A program made the position numbers and the translations under genes. A stretch of 64,000 nt of DNA. It comes from an uncultured Alphaproteobacteria bacterium. Lineage in GTDB: Bacteria; Pseudomonadota; Alphaproteobacteria; HIMB59; GCA-002718135. This document shows, in pieces, positions 35,879 to 44,687 of the stretch. The notes below the pieces were generated by a model, which was not told the origin of the DNA, did not search any database, and saw only the letters and a program-made list of their open reading frames with translations. Position 1 is the stretch's first letter. Every line of letters starts with the position of its first letter. The stretch lies in assembly GCA_902521315.1 (NCBI GenBank), contig CABYRH010000003.1, positions 62,001-126,000 on the forward strand, read 5' to 3'.

Positions 35879-35907
35879 AAATTCCACCTTGTATAAAGGT
35901 GGAATTT
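35879..35907. terminator. Strong hairpin between znuA and the COG0523 GTPase gene
   Basis: AAATTCCACCTT pairs fully with AAGGTGGAATTT (12 bp) around a 5-nt loop GTATA. The T tract lies within the stem and only ATAG follows, so it may be a partial terminator or an mRNA-stabilising element that lowers read-through into the downstream genes. The over-extended track start at 35889 lies within this hairpin. Confidence 0.6.
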
Positions 35908-35933
35908 ATAGAACTAATTATAAGGAAATTGAT

Positions 35934-36905
35934 ATGGAAAATACTTCTCAGGTTCCAGTTACGGTTTTAACAGGTTTTCTTGGAGCTGGAAAAACAACAC
36001 TTTTAAATCGAATTTTAACTGAACAGCATGGACGTAAATACGCTGTCATTGTTAATGAATTTGGTGAGCAGGGAATTGATAATGACCTTGTTGTTGATGC
36101 TGATGAAGAAGTATTTGAAATGAATAACGGTTGCATTTGTTGCACTGTTAGAGGTGATTTAATTAGAATTCTTAGTGGTTTAATGAAACGTGCTGACAAA
36201 CTAGATGCAATTATAGTTGAAACAACTGGTTTAGCCGATCCAGCCCCAGTTGCTCAGACATTTTTTGTTGATCAAGACGTTGCTGATAGAACAAAATTAG
36301 ATGCAATTGTTACAGTTGCGGATGCTGTTCATCTAAGTTCTCAACTAGTAGATCATCATGAAGCAGAAGAGCAAATTGCTTTTGCTGATGTAATTTTGTT
36401 AAATAAAGTTGAACTTGTTGAAGATAATGACATTGTGAAAGTTAATGATCGTATTAGAAAAATAAATCCTTTTGCAAAGATTATTAAAACAACACGTTGT
36501 GATGCACCTCTTGATGAAATCGTAGGCTTAAATGCATTTAGTCTAGATAGAGTATTAGATATTGAACCTGACTTTCTTGAATCAGATCATGATCATGAAC
36601 ATGATGATGATGTTACTAGTCTATCTTTTGTATCTGATACACCATTAGATATGGATAAGTTTCAAGATTGGTTTGGAAATTTACTTAGGACTAAGGGCCA
36701 GGATATTCTTCGATCAAAAGGCATTTTGAACTTTAAAGGTGAAGAAGAGCGATATGTATTTCAAGGAGTGCATATGCTTATGGATGCTTCACCAATGGGA
36801 CCTTGGCCTAAAGGAAAAGATAGAAGTTCTCGAGTAGTATTTATTGGTCGTGATCTTGATAATATGAATCTTAAGGAAGGCTTTGAAAATTGTAAATCAG
36901 CATGA
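35934..36905 (+). CDS. COG0523/CobW-family GTPase, probable zinc metallochaperone
   Basis: The track start at 35889 is within the hairpin. ATG 35934 ([15 protein letters not shown]) follows TAAGGAAATT and gives 323 aa. G1 is GFLGAGKTT (14-22). [13 protein letters not shown] follows, then the metal motif CICC (67-70), [12 protein letters not shown] (Walker B/G3 region) and LNKVEL (NKxD-like G4). A CobW_C domain occupies about 230-310 after an acidic His stretch [11 protein letters not shown]. Placement behind znuA with a Zur-type site upstream supports a role in delivering zinc to client enzymes under scarcity, like ZNG1/YeiR/ZigA. It overlaps the WD40 gene by 4 nt. Confidence 0.88.
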   Translation: MENTSQVPVTVLTGFLGAGKTTLLNRILTEQHGRKYAVIVNEFGEQGIDNDLVVDADEEVFEMNNGCICCTVRGDLIRILSGLMKRADKLDAIIVETTGLADPAPVAQTFFVDQDVADRTKLDAIVTVADAVHLSSQLVDHHEAEEQIAFADVILLNKVELVEDNDIVKVNDRIRKINPFAKIIKTTRCDAPLDEIVGLNAFSLDRVLDIEPDFLESDHDHEHDDDVTSLSFVSDTPLDMDKFQDWFGNLLRTKGQDILRSKGILNFKGEEERYVFQGVHMLMDASPMGPWPKGKDRSSRVVFIGRDLDNMNLKEGFENCKSA

Positions 36906-37939
36906 ACGCTGATTTAGAAAAACTTCAAGAATCAAATAAAACTGAACTTGAAAGAAGAGGTTCAATTTTTAATATTGGAGCTCCAGCTACAGAAGCGGTT
37001 ACAATTCGTGATCAAATAGCGGTAGGATTTGGAGACGGCACTGTAAGATTTTTTCAATCTGGATCTGATCCTAAAACTGTTAAAGCACATAAGGGTGTAG
37101 TGTTGAGTATGACAAATTATGAAGATCATGTGTTAACGGGAGGAGACGATGGACGTTTTCTAAAAATATCATCTGATGGAAATATTGATGAAATTTTTAA
37201 TTTTGGTTCAAAGTGGGTTGACTGTGTAGTTTCTCACAAAGATACTAAAGTTTGTTCATCAGGAAAGACTGTTTATATTTGGAGAAAAAACAAAGATAAA
37301 CCTGAAATTTTAGAGCATCAAAGTACTGTTGCTGGATTAGCATTTGATAATAAAGGTAAGCGTCTTGCGGTCTCAAGATACGGTGGAGTAACAGTGTGGA
37401 AACTTAATAATAATAAATGGACAGCATCAAATTTTACCTGGAAAGGATCGCATGGAACTGTAACGTTTAGCCCAGATACAAAATATATTGTAACTGCAAT
37501 GCAAGAAAATCAAATTCATGGTTGGCGCATAAACGACAAAGCGGATTTAGCAATGAGAGGTTATCCATCAAAAATTAAAAGTTTTACTTGGGTTGGTGAT
37601 ACACCGTATTTGGTAACATCTGGATCCAGTGATGCAGTTTGCTGGCCATTTGATGGTAAAGAAGGACCAATGGGGAGAAAGCCAATTGTTGTTGCAAACG
37701 GTGGTAAAGAACTTGCAACATTTGTTAAAGCACTTAATGGAGAAAAAGCTGTTTTCACCGGTTTTACAGATGGGTCAGTTTTATTAGCAGAAATTGATGA
37801 AAGCAAAAAACCAATTATGATTAGAAGTTCAACAGGTTCAGAAGTTTCAACAATAGCTATATCTAGTGATAACTCACAAATATTAATTGGCGATATGAAA
37901 GGTTCTATTCTTTTATCATCTTTATGGGCAGACAATTAA
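36902..37939 (+). CDS. WD40-repeat protein in the zinc operon
   Basis: The 345-aa protein is made of about seven beta-propeller blades, seen as repeats such as [38 protein letters not shown] and [21 protein letters not shown]. There is no signal peptide, so it should be cytoplasmic. It overlaps the COG0523 GTPase gene by 4 nt (ATGA), implying coupled synthesis. I recall the same pairing in other Alphaproteobacteria. A scaffold for the chaperone and its clients is an inference only; I know of no shown function. Confidence 0.8.
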   Translation: MNADLEKLQESNKTELERRGSIFNIGAPATEAVTIRDQIAVGFGDGTVRFFQSGSDPKTVKAHKGVVLSMTNYEDHVLTGGDDGRFLKISSDGNIDEIFNFGSKWVDCVVSHKDTKVCSSGKTVYIWRKNKDKPEILEHQSTVAGLAFDNKGKRLAVSRYGGVTVWKLNNNKWTASNFTWKGSHGTVTFSPDTKYIVTAMQENQIHGWRINDKADLAMRGYPSKIKSFTWVGDTPYLVTSGSSDAVCWPFDGKEGPMGRKPIVVANGGKELATFVKALNGEKAVFTGFTDGSVLLAEIDESKKPIMIRSSTGSEVSTIAISSDNSQILIGDMKGSILLSSLWADN

Positions 37940-37949
37940 AGGAGAAAAT

Positions 37950-38204
37950 ATGTTTAATCGTAAAACTCAAAATGTTGAAAAAATAAGAAATCTTAAACAT
38001 TTAATTTCCAAGAAATATAAATTACCAGAAAATACTATAATAAGTATTGCTGAGCTCAGTTGTCATGAACCTGATTGTCCACCAATTGAAACTGTAATTA
38101 CTGCAAGAAATGAAGACGGATCAATGAAAAATTGGCGAGTTGCAAAATCAATAGAAGAAATAGAGGAGTCAGATATTAATAATCTAACAAATCACACTCA
38201 TTAA
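37950..38204 (+). CDS. Small conserved protein with SCHEPDCPP motif, zinc operon
   Basis: The 84-aa protein follows the WD40 gene by 10 bp, with AAAGGAG just before its ATG (a clear ribosome site). It contains ISIAELSCHEPDCPPIETVITA, a CxxxxCPP arrangement with adjacent His, then a short hydrophilic tail. I remember similar small proteins beside COG0523 genes in Alphaproteobacteria, but cannot name a function. The two Cys and one His suggest metal binding or redox. It is the last gene of the znuA operon. Confidence 0.72.
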   Translation: MFNRKTQNVEKIRNLKHLISKKYKLPENTIISIAELSCHEPDCPPIETVITARNEDGSMKNWRVAKSIEEIEESDINNLTNHTH

Positions 38205-38227
38205 ATTATTAAATTTAAAATAATTTA

Positions 38228-38311
38228 TTAACAGCAATCTCCACCTTCACAAGTACAGCAACAGCTACAACTGCAACCACACTTTGGTGGGTTTGGATTT
38301 TGATTTTTCAT
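38228..38311 (-). CDS. 27-aa cysteine-rich metallothionein-like peptide (not in ORF track)
   Basis: Minus strand ATG 38311 to TAA 38228-38230 encodes MKNQNPNPPKCGCSCSCC and then CTCEGGDCC. Nine of 27 residues are cysteine, in CxCxCxCCCxC and CC patterns, with no His or aromatic residue after the Asn/Pro-rich start. AGGT lies 6 nt before the ATG; another in-frame ATG lies 6 nt further upstream. This composition is that of a metallothionein-type thiolate cluster. The gene sits alone between the zinc operon and pirin, pointing towards the zinc genes. Function in metal storage is inferred. I know no named family for it. Confidence 0.68.
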   Translation of the reverse strand: MKNQNPNPPKCGCSCSCCCTCEGGDCC

Positions 38312-38349
38312 AATCATACCTATATATTTTATAATAATTTAAAATACAA

Positions 38350-39207
38350 ATGAGAAAAGCATTAGAAATTAAACAATGTATGAAGACTTTCGAGGGTGAC
38401 GGGATACCTGTAACGAGAGCTTTCCCTGTCCCCGGAATGAGAGAAAATGATCCATTTCTTCTTTTTGATCATTTCGGCCCAATTAATTATGAGCCAGGAG
38501 GTGCAACTGGTGTACCAGCACATCCTCATTGTGGATTTGAGGCAATTACTTACATGCTTGGTGGTGAAGTAGAACACAGAGACTCATTTGGAGGACAAGC
38601 AGAAATTGAAACTGGTGATGTACAATGGATGACAACTGGATCAGGTTTAATTCACTCTGAATTAGTAACAGAAAAATTCAAGAAGAGTGGTGGTATTATG
38701 CAAGGATTACAAATTTGGGTAAACCTTCCTCAAAAAAATAAAAAAGTTAAACCTTGGTATCAACATATTAAAAGAAACACTATTCCAAGAGTATCTGAAA
38801 ATGCAAATATAGAAATTAAAGTTCTTGTGGGTGAAATAAATGGAACCAAATCCAAAGTTCAAACATATTCACCTGTATCAATATTTGATATTCAATTTTC
38901 AAAACCAGATATGACAAAGTTTAATGTTGATAAAGAACAAAATCTTATGATCTATATTATCGATGGTCAATTACAATTTAACGAGGAAGATAAAATCGCT
39001 AATAAAGGTGATATGATTTACTTTGATCAGTCAAGTGATGAGATTCAACTTACATCGATATCAGAAAAAGGATCCTACCTAGTTTTAGCAGGCAAGCCGC
39101 TTAAAGAACCTGTAGCACGTTATGGTCCTTTTGTGGCAAATTCTGAAGGAGAAATCAAGCAAGCAATGATGGACTATCAAGAAGGAAAGATGGGAAGCTT
39201 AGCTTAA
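38350..39207 (+). CDS. Pirin family protein (bicupin)
   Basis: The 285-aa protein shows FLLFDHFGPINYEPG, PAHPHCGFEAITYMLGGEVEHRDSFGG and WMTTGSGLIHSE, the pirin metal-binding block with its His residues and Glu. A second cupin domain fills the C-terminal half (AKNKGDMIYFD-like). Bacterial pirins bind Fe or similar metals; some have quercetinase activity, others modulate enzymes such as pyruvate dehydrogenase. The role here is unknown. The stop shares TTAA with convergent trmL. Confidence 0.9.
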   Translation: MRKALEIKQCMKTFEGDGIPVTRAFPVPGMRENDPFLLFDHFGPINYEPGGATGVPAHPHCGFEAITYMLGGEVEHRDSFGGQAEIETGDVQWMTTGSGLIHSELVTEKFKKSGGIMQGLQIWVNLPQKNKKVKPWYQHIKRNTIPRVSENANIEIKVLVGEINGTKSKVQTYSPVSIFDIQFSKPDMTKFNVDKEQNLMIYIIDGQLQFNEEDKIANKGDMIYFDQSSDEIQLTSISEKGSYLVLAGKPLKEPVARYGPFVANSEGEIKQAMMDYQEGKMGSLA

Positions 39208-39650
39208 GCTAATTGACGTAACATTTCACCAGCTACAATAGCAACTGAACTACTAAGATTAATCGATCTAGGCCCCTTTATCATTGGTATTGTTAATCTT
39301 TCATCGACAGAGCTATGAACAAAATCAGGTGCTCCTGCACTTTCTCTTCCAAATAAAATAATATCATTTGTTTGAAATTTATAATCGAAATAACTTTTTT
39401 TACTTTTAGTTGTTAGAAGAACGAGTCGATATGAATTATCTTTTGACCACTCATAAAATTTTTCCCAACTTAAATGTTTTTTTAATTCTAGATAATCATA
39501 GTAATCCATTGATGCTCTTTTTAATCTCTTATCATCAATCACAAAGCCAGCTGGCTCTATTATATCTACTGGTATTCCAAGACAGGCACCTAGTCTAAAT
39601 ATGTTTCCTGCATTCTGTGGTATGTCGGGTTCAAATAGAGCAATTCTCAT
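39204..39650 (-). CDS. trmL: tRNA (cytidine/uridine-34-2'-O)-methyltransferase
   Basis: The 148-aa minimal SPOUT enzyme has LFEPDIPQNAGNIFRLGACLG at the start, then the trefoil-knot SAM site in IILFGRESAGAPD, and the IPMIKGPRSINLSSSVAI ending typical of TrmL. It methylates the wobble ribose of tRNA-Leu isoacceptors. No extra RNA-binding domain is present, as expected. It is convergent with the pirin gene. Confidence 0.93.
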   Translation of the reverse strand: MRIALFEPDIPQNAGNIFRLGACLGIPVDIIEPAGFVIDDKRLKRASMDYYDYLELKKHLSWEKFYEWSKDNSYRLVLLTTKSKKSYFDYKFQTNDIILFGRESAGAPDFVHSSVDERLTIPMIKGPRSINLSSSVAIVAGEMLRQLA

Positions 39651-39745
39651 GTTTTTTTACTATATTATTTTATTACTTGCGTCACGCTGGCACATATTTA
39701 AAAAGTATTTTTTTAAGTAATTAAGATATAAGAAATTCACAATAA

Positions 39746-40273
39746 ATGGCTAAAAAACCCAAAAATAAGAGAAGAGATTTCCTACAACTAAGTACAGTAA
39801 CGCTTGGTGCTGTTGGAACAGCTGCATTTATATGGCCTTTTCTAAAAAGTATGAGTCCGGCAGAAGACACATTAGCTGCAGGATCAACCGAAGTAGATAT
39901 TAGTGCTATTGAAGAAGGTCAAAGTATAACAATAAAGTGGCGTGGAAAACCTGTTTTCATTAAAAAAAGAACAAAAGATGAGATTGATGCAGCTAAAATG
40001 GTTCAAGCTTCTGACTTAAGAGATCCACAAGATGATGCAGATAGAGTACAAAAAGAAGAATGGTTAGTTTTAGTGGGAGTATGTACACACTTAGGTTGTG
40101 TTCCACTTGGTCAGAAGGTTTCTGATATGAAAGGTGAGTACGATGGTTGGTACTGCCCATGTCATGGTTCACATTACGATACATCAGGTAGGATAAGAAA
40201 GGGACCAGCTCCCAAAAACTTGGACGTTCCGCCCTATACCTTTTTAAATGATAATACTATAAAGATAGGATAA
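39746..40273 (+). CDS. petA: Ubiquinol-cytochrome c reductase Rieske iron-sulfur subunit
   Basis: The 175-aa protein has a Tat-type N-terminus ([15 protein letters not shown]) with one uncleaved TM anchor. It has the two cluster-binding loops CTHLGC and CPCHGSHYD, giving two Cys and two His for the 2Fe-2S centre, and the [12 protein letters not shown] segment. It passes electrons from ubiquinol to cytochrome c1 in the bc1 complex. It is the first gene of petABC, followed 1 nt later by petB. Confidence 0.97.
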   Translation: MAKKPKNKRRDFLQLSTVTLGAVGTAAFIWPFLKSMSPAEDTLAAGSTEVDISAIEEGQSITIKWRGKPVFIKKRTKDEIDAAKMVQASDLRDPQDDADRVQKEEWLVLVGVCTHLGCVPLGQKVSDMKGEYDGWYCPCHGSHYDTSGRIRKGPAPKNLDVPPYTFLNDNTIKIG

Positions 40274-40274
40274 C

Positions 40275-41567
40275 ATGGATAAGAATCGAAAAGTACATCA
40301 GTTTAAAAATCCCGTCCTTAATTGGATAGAGTTTCGCTTACCAATTATTTCTTACTTCAAAAAAGAATACGGTGATTATCCAATGCCTAAAAATTGTAAT
40401 TATTTTTGGAGTTTTGGTGCTTTAGCAACAATTACGCTTGTTACAATGATAGTAAGCGGAATTTTTCTTGCAATGAATTACACACCACATACTGATATGG
40501 CATTTGATAGTGTTGAAAGAATAATGCGAGATGTCAATTACGGTTGGTTAATGCGATACATCCATTCCAATGGTGCAGCCTTTTTCTTCATCATAGTTTA
40601 CATTCATATAGTAAGAGCAATGTATTTTGGTTCTTACAAATATCCAAGAGAGCTTAATTGGATTTTAGGTGTATTTATATTTTTATTAATGATGGCAACT
40701 TCTTTTCTTGGTTACACATTACCGTGGGGACAAATGTCTTATTGGGGAGCTACAGTTATAACAAATTTATTTAGTGCAATTCCATTTATTGGTGAGGGAT
40801 TAAAGACATGGCTTCTTGGTGATTACAATGTTGGAAATGCTACTTTAAACCGATTCTTTGCTCTTCATTATGTTTTACCATTTGTTATTTTTGGTGTCGT
40901 AGGATTACATGTTGCTGCAGTCCATGTTCATGGTTCAAATAACCCTGATGGGATTGATATTAAAACTAACAATGACTCAGTAAACTTTTTTCCATATATG
41001 TTAATTAAAGATACAGTAGCTATGTGTGCTTTTGGTGTTGCTATTTCTGCAGTAATATTCTTTGGACCAAATCTTATGGCTGAAGTAGATAATTATATTC
41101 CAGCAGATCCACTTGTTACTCCAGCTCACATTGTTCCAAACTGGTATCTTGCACCTTTTTATGCAATTTTAAGAGCAGTACCTGATAAATTAGGAGGGGT
41201 TCTCCTAATGTTTGGTGCGATAGTAATTCTCTTTGTTCTACCTTGGCTTGATAGATCAAAAGTGAGAAGCTGTAATTATAGACCTATATATAAGTGGTTT
41301 ATGATGGGCTTTTTTGTTAACTTCTTTGCATTAGGCTACGTTGGTATGCTTCCTGCTGAAGGTTTATATCTTTTAATTGCTAGAGTAGGTTTACTTTACT
41401 ACTTTGGTTTTTTCTTTATCATTACACCTTTTGTTGGTTGGATAGAGAAGCCAAGTAAGCTACCGCTCAGTATTAGTGATGTTTATGCTAAAAATATAGC
41501 TCCTAATATTGGTGGAGGAGAAAAAGGAATTCCTTCGCCAGCAATGCAAAAAGATACAAATCTATAA
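40275..41567 (+). CDS. petB: Cytochrome b of the bc1 complex
   Basis: This 430-aa integral membrane protein has eight expected TM helices and four haem-ligating His, visible around RYIHSNGAAFFF, IHIVRAMYFG, RFFALHYVLPF and GLHVAAVHVHG. The Qo-site PEWY-like motif reads PNWYLAPFYAILRAVPDKLGG, with N for E, as seen in some proteobacterial lineages (PDWY or PEWY elsewhere). It begins 1 nt after petA and its stop overlaps petC in TAATG. Confidence 0.97.
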   Translation: MDKNRKVHQFKNPVLNWIEFRLPIISYFKKEYGDYPMPKNCNYFWSFGALATITLVTMIVSGIFLAMNYTPHTDMAFDSVERIMRDVNYGWLMRYIHSNGAAFFFIIVYIHIVRAMYFGSYKYPRELNWILGVFIFLLMMATSFLGYTLPWGQMSYWGATVITNLFSAIPFIGEGLKTWLLGDYNVGNATLNRFFALHYVLPFVIFGVVGLHVAAVHVHGSNNPDGIDIKTNNDSVNFFPYMLIKDTVAMCAFGVAISAVIFFGPNLMAEVDNYIPADPLVTPAHIVPNWYLAPFYAILRAVPDKLGGVLLMFGAIVILFVLPWLDRSKVRSCNYRPIYKWFMMGFFVNFFALGYVGMLPAEGLYLLIARVGLLYYFGFFFIITPFVGWIEKPSKLPLSISDVYAKNIAPNIGGGEKGIPSPAMQKDTNL

Positions 41568-42316
41568 TGCGCCTATTACTTATTATTTTTCTATTATTCT
41601 CTTCAAATTTATTTGCTGCAGAAATGAGTACTGAAAAAATGCCAAAACATGATTGGTCTTTTAAAGGTGTAACGGGAACTTTTGATAGAGCCGCAATTCA
41701 AAGGGGCTATAAAGTTTATAGAGAAGTATGTGCAGGATGTCATTCAATGAAACTTCTGTATTACAGAGATCTTATTGATGTTGGTTTTTCCGAGGCTCAA
41801 GTAAAAGTAATTGCTTCTGAATATACTGTATTAGATGGTCCAAATGATGACGGTGAAATGTTTGAAAGACCGGCTAGACCAGCAGACAGGTTTGTCAATC
41901 CATATGCTAATGATAACGAGGCAAGAGCAAATAATAATGGAGCTTATCCTCCAGATTTAAGTGTAATTACAAAAGCTAGAAAATATGGGGTTGATTATAT
42001 TTATAACCTTCTTCTAGGTTATGTTGAACCTCCAAAGGGAATGGAGGTCGGTAATGGGATGTGGTACAATAAATGGATGGCTGGAAATCAAATAGCTATG
42101 CCAGCACCTATAGCCGATGGAAGTGTAGATTATGATGATGGCACTGATAATAACGCAGAACAGTTATCGGCTGATGTAACACATTTTCTTCACTGGGCTG
42201 CTGAACCAGAAATGGAAGAAAGAAAAAATTTAGGAATCAAAGTAATATTATTCTTTATTATTCTAGGAACAATTGTGTACTTAGCAAAAAACAGACTTTG
42301 GCGAGACGTCACTTAG
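41567..42316 (+). CDS. petC: Cytochrome c1 of the bc1 complex
   Basis: The 249-aa protein has a signal peptide (RLLLIIFLLFSSNLFAAE), haem motif CAGCH with YREVCAGCHSMKLLYYRDL, the NPYANDNEARANNNGAYPPDLS block, a Met ligand in NQIAMPAPI, and a C-terminal TM anchor (KVILFFIILGTIVYLAKNRLW). It accepts electrons from the Rieske centre and passes them to a soluble or anchored cytochrome c such as the CycM-type protein near 10.5 kb. Its stop shares TTAG with ychF. Confidence 0.97.
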   Translation: MRLLLIIFLLFSSNLFAAEMSTEKMPKHDWSFKGVTGTFDRAAIQRGYKVYREVCAGCHSMKLLYYRDLIDVGFSEAQVKVIASEYTVLDGPNDDGEMFERPARPADRFVNPYANDNEARANNNGAYPPDLSVITKARKYGVDYIYNLLLGYVEPPKGMEVGNGMWYNKWMAGNQIAMPAPIADGSVDYDDGTDNNAEQLSADVTHFLHWAAEPEMEERKNLGIKVILFFIILGTIVYLAKNRLWRDVT

Positions 42317-43413
42317 ACATTAAATAAAAAGTTCATTACATCACCATCTTTGACGATATAATCTTTACCTTCTTGTCTTAACTTTCCTGAATCTCTACTT
42401 CCAGCATCACCATTATTTTCTATATAGTCTCCATAAGAGACAGTTTCTGCTCTAATAAATCCCTTTTCAAAATCAGTGTGAATTTTTCCCGCAGCTTGAG
42501 GTGCAAGTGTTTCTTTTTTTATAGTCCATGATCTTGTTTCTTTTGGACCACATGTAAAATAATTTATCAAACCTAAAAGTTCATATCCTGATTTTATAAC
42601 CTTATTCAATGTTGTTTGATCTAAATTAAGTTCTTTAAGAAATTCAAGTTTTTCTTCTTCATTATCTAATTCTGCTATTTGTGCTTCTATTGATGCAGAG
42701 ATTAAAACTACAGAATGATTATTTTTTTTGGCAAACTCGATGACTTTTTTTGATAATTCGTTTCCGGTATGAATCGATTCTTCATCTACATTACATATGT
42801 ACATAGTTGGCTTTAGACTAATTAAGTTAAGACTATTAACAAAGTCAATTTCATTACTAGCAAATTCCTCAATTTTTAAAATACTATTAGCATCTAGTAT
42901 TTGTAAGATTTTATTGATTATCTCAAATTGATGTTTAGCTTCTTTATCATTTGCTTTTAATTTTTTTTCTAAACTAGTTTTTTTATTATTTAAGCTTTCA
43001 AGATCAGCCAATTGCAATTCTAAATTTATTGTTTCAATATCATCTAATGGATCAATTTTTGATGATACATGAGTAATATTAGTATCTTCAAAGCATCTAA
43101 CAACATGTGCTATTGCATCAACTTCTCTTACATGACCTAAAAATTTATTTCCTAAACCTTCTCCTTGTGAGGCTCCTTTTACTAATCCTGCAATATCAAC
43201 AAAATCCATAAAAGAAGGAATTATTTTTTCACTCTTTCCAATGATTGCAAGTTTGTCTAATCTGTCATCGGGCACTGCAACTCTTCCTATATTTGGTTCA
43301 ATAGTTGCAAATGGATAATTTGCAGCCTCCGCTTTATTTGATTGGGTAAGCGCATTGAATAAAGTTGATTTACCAACATTTGGTAATCCAACTATCCCAC
43401 ACTTAAATCCCAT
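42313..43413 (-). CDS. ychF: Redox-regulated ATPase/GTPase YchF
   Basis: The 366-aa Obg-family protein has G1 GLPNVGKSTLFNAL, Switch region FATIEPNIGRVAVPD, G3 DIAGLVKGASQGEGLGNKFL and the NVDEE element that favours ATP over GTP. A helical arm (about 130-200) and a C-terminal TGS domain (FTCGPKETRSWT to VMNFLFNV) follow. It associates with ribosomes and stress responses. It follows pth by 2 nt, the classic rplY-pth-ychF order. Confidence 0.96.
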   Translation of the reverse strand: MGFKCGIVGLPNVGKSTLFNALTQSNKAEAANYPFATIEPNIGRVAVPDDRLDKLAIIGKSEKIIPSFMDFVDIAGLVKGASQGEGLGNKFLGHVREVDAIAHVVRCFEDTNITHVSSKIDPLDDIETINLELQLADLESLNNKKTSLEKKLKANDKEAKHQFEIINKILQILDANSILKIEEFASNEIDFVNSLNLISLKPTMYICNVDEESIHTGNELSKKVIEFAKKNNHSVVLISASIEAQIAELDNEEEKLEFLKELNLDQTTLNKVIKSGYELLGLINYFTCGPKETRSWTIKKETLAPQAAGKIHTDFEKGFIRAETVSYGDYIENNGDAGSRDSGKLRQEGKDYIVKDGDVMNFLFNV

Positions 43414-43415
43414 AA

Positions 43416-43976
43416 TTAATTTTGCTCACTTATTTTTGTTAAAAATAGAGGAATATCTGAAAATATTAATTCTATATTTTTAACCATTTTATCAATTTTT
43501 TTATTTATTATTTCTTCTTCTGATTTTGAAAATTTATTTAAAACATAACTTGAAACTAAATCTTTATGTCCAGGATGATCAATTCCAATACGTATTCTAA
43601 AATAATTTTCCCCTATAAATTGGTCAATACTTTCCAATCCATTATGACCTCCGTTTCCACCACCTTGTTTTATTTTTACTTTTGATAATTCTAAATCAAG
43701 GTCATCATGTATAACAAAAGTATGGTCTAATTTTATTTTATAAAAATTTACAATTTCTGATACAGCTTTTCCAGATAAATTCATGAATGTAAGAGGTTTT
43801 AACACAAAGATTTTTTGATTATTTATTAGACCTGAATATAATTCTTTCATTTTATCTTCTTTGATTTTATCAAATTTAAAATACGAGATTATATTATCCG
43901 CTAAATGGAAACCTACATTATGTCTGGTATTTTTATAATTTACGCCTGGGTTCCCAAGTCCACAAATTAAAAACAT
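43416..43976 (-). CDS. pth: Peptidyl-tRNA hydrolase
   Basis: The 186-aa enzyme releases tRNA from peptidyl-tRNA dropped by ribosomes. It shows GLGNPGVNYKNTRHNVGFHLAD with catalytic His, PLTFMNLSGKAV, the DDLDLELSKVKIKQGGGNGGHNGL block and RIGIDHPG. All active-site elements are intact. It lies 21 bp after rplY and 2 nt before ychF on the minus strand. Confidence 0.96.
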   Translation of the reverse strand: MFLICGLGNPGVNYKNTRHNVGFHLADNIISYFKFDKIKEDKMKELYSGLINNQKIFVLKPLTFMNLSGKAVSEIVNFYKIKLDHTFVIHDDLDLELSKVKIKQGGGNGGHNGLESIDQFIGENYFRIRIGIDHPGHKDLVSSYVLNKFSKSEEEIINKKIDKMVKNIELIFSDIPLFLTKISEQN

Positions 43977-43997
43977 AAAATGAAATATAAAGTAAAG

Positions 43998-44675
43998 TTA
44001 CTTAGATTCTTTATTTTCTTCTTTATTATCAGAAGATTCTTCTTTTTTTTCATCTGATTTCTCTTCACCACCTTCTGCTGCACTTTCTTCAGTTGTTTCT
44101 TCAGTTTTAGTTTCAACTTCTACAGTTGGCGGAACTAAAGTAGCTATTACGAAATCTCTATCTGAAATAGTAGGAGCAACTCCCTCGGGTAGTTTAATAT
44201 TACTAATTTTTACTGCATCACCTATTTCACTTTCAATTAAATCAAATTCTAGTTTGCTAGGTATATTATTTGCATTACATGTTAGTTCAACAAGTCTTCT
44301 AACAGTATTTAAAACTCCACCTTTTTTCAAACCAGGACATCTATCTTGATTTAAAAATTCAACAGGAATTTCAACGTTTACTTTTGTATTTTCTTGTACT
44401 CTTAGAAAATCAAAATGTATAAGTTGATCACTAACGGGGTGATATTGTAATTGTTTGGGAAGTATTTTTTCTTTCTTTCCATCAACATCAAGATCGATAA
44501 TTGTTGAATAAAAGGAACCAGTACCCATCAATTTTTTGAGTATTTTATCTTCTAGAGCAATTTTTTTAGGCTCAGTTCCCTTGCCATAAATAATACCAGG
44601 TACCAATCCTTTCATTAAAAGACTATGATTTGAACCAATATCTTTATTTCTTTCTATCGCTTTAAAATCACTCAT
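43998..44675 (-). CDS. rplY: Ribosomal protein bL25, CTC form with acidic tail
   Basis: This 225-aa 5S rRNA-binding protein has an N-terminal L25 domain (GLVPGIIYGKG, HFDFLRVQENTKV) and the C-terminal CTC domain (PVEFLNQDRCPGLKKGGVLN through SDRDFVIATLVPP). From about residue 190 it ends in a highly acidic Glu/Lys/Ser tail (TEETTEESAAEGGEE). Such tails are common in alphaproteobacterial CTC proteins. It stands between prs and pth, the usual order. Confidence 0.95.
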   Translation of the reverse strand: MSDFKAIERNKDIGSNHSLLMKGLVPGIIYGKGTEPKKIALEDKILKKLMGTGSFYSTIIDLDVDGKKEKILPKQLQYHPVSDQLIHFDFLRVQENTKVNVEIPVEFLNQDRCPGLKKGGVLNTVRRLVELTCNANNIPSKLEFDLIESEIGDAVKISNIKLPEGVAPTISDRDFVIATLVPPTVEVETKTEETTEESAAEGGEEKSDEKKEESSDNKEENKESK

Positions 44676-44687
44676 AAAATAAAAAAT

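Noticed and set aside
35889-35933. 15-residue extension of the COG0523 GTPase
   Set aside because: The start lies in a strong hairpin; ATG 35934 has a Shine-Dalgarno and matches the family N-terminus.
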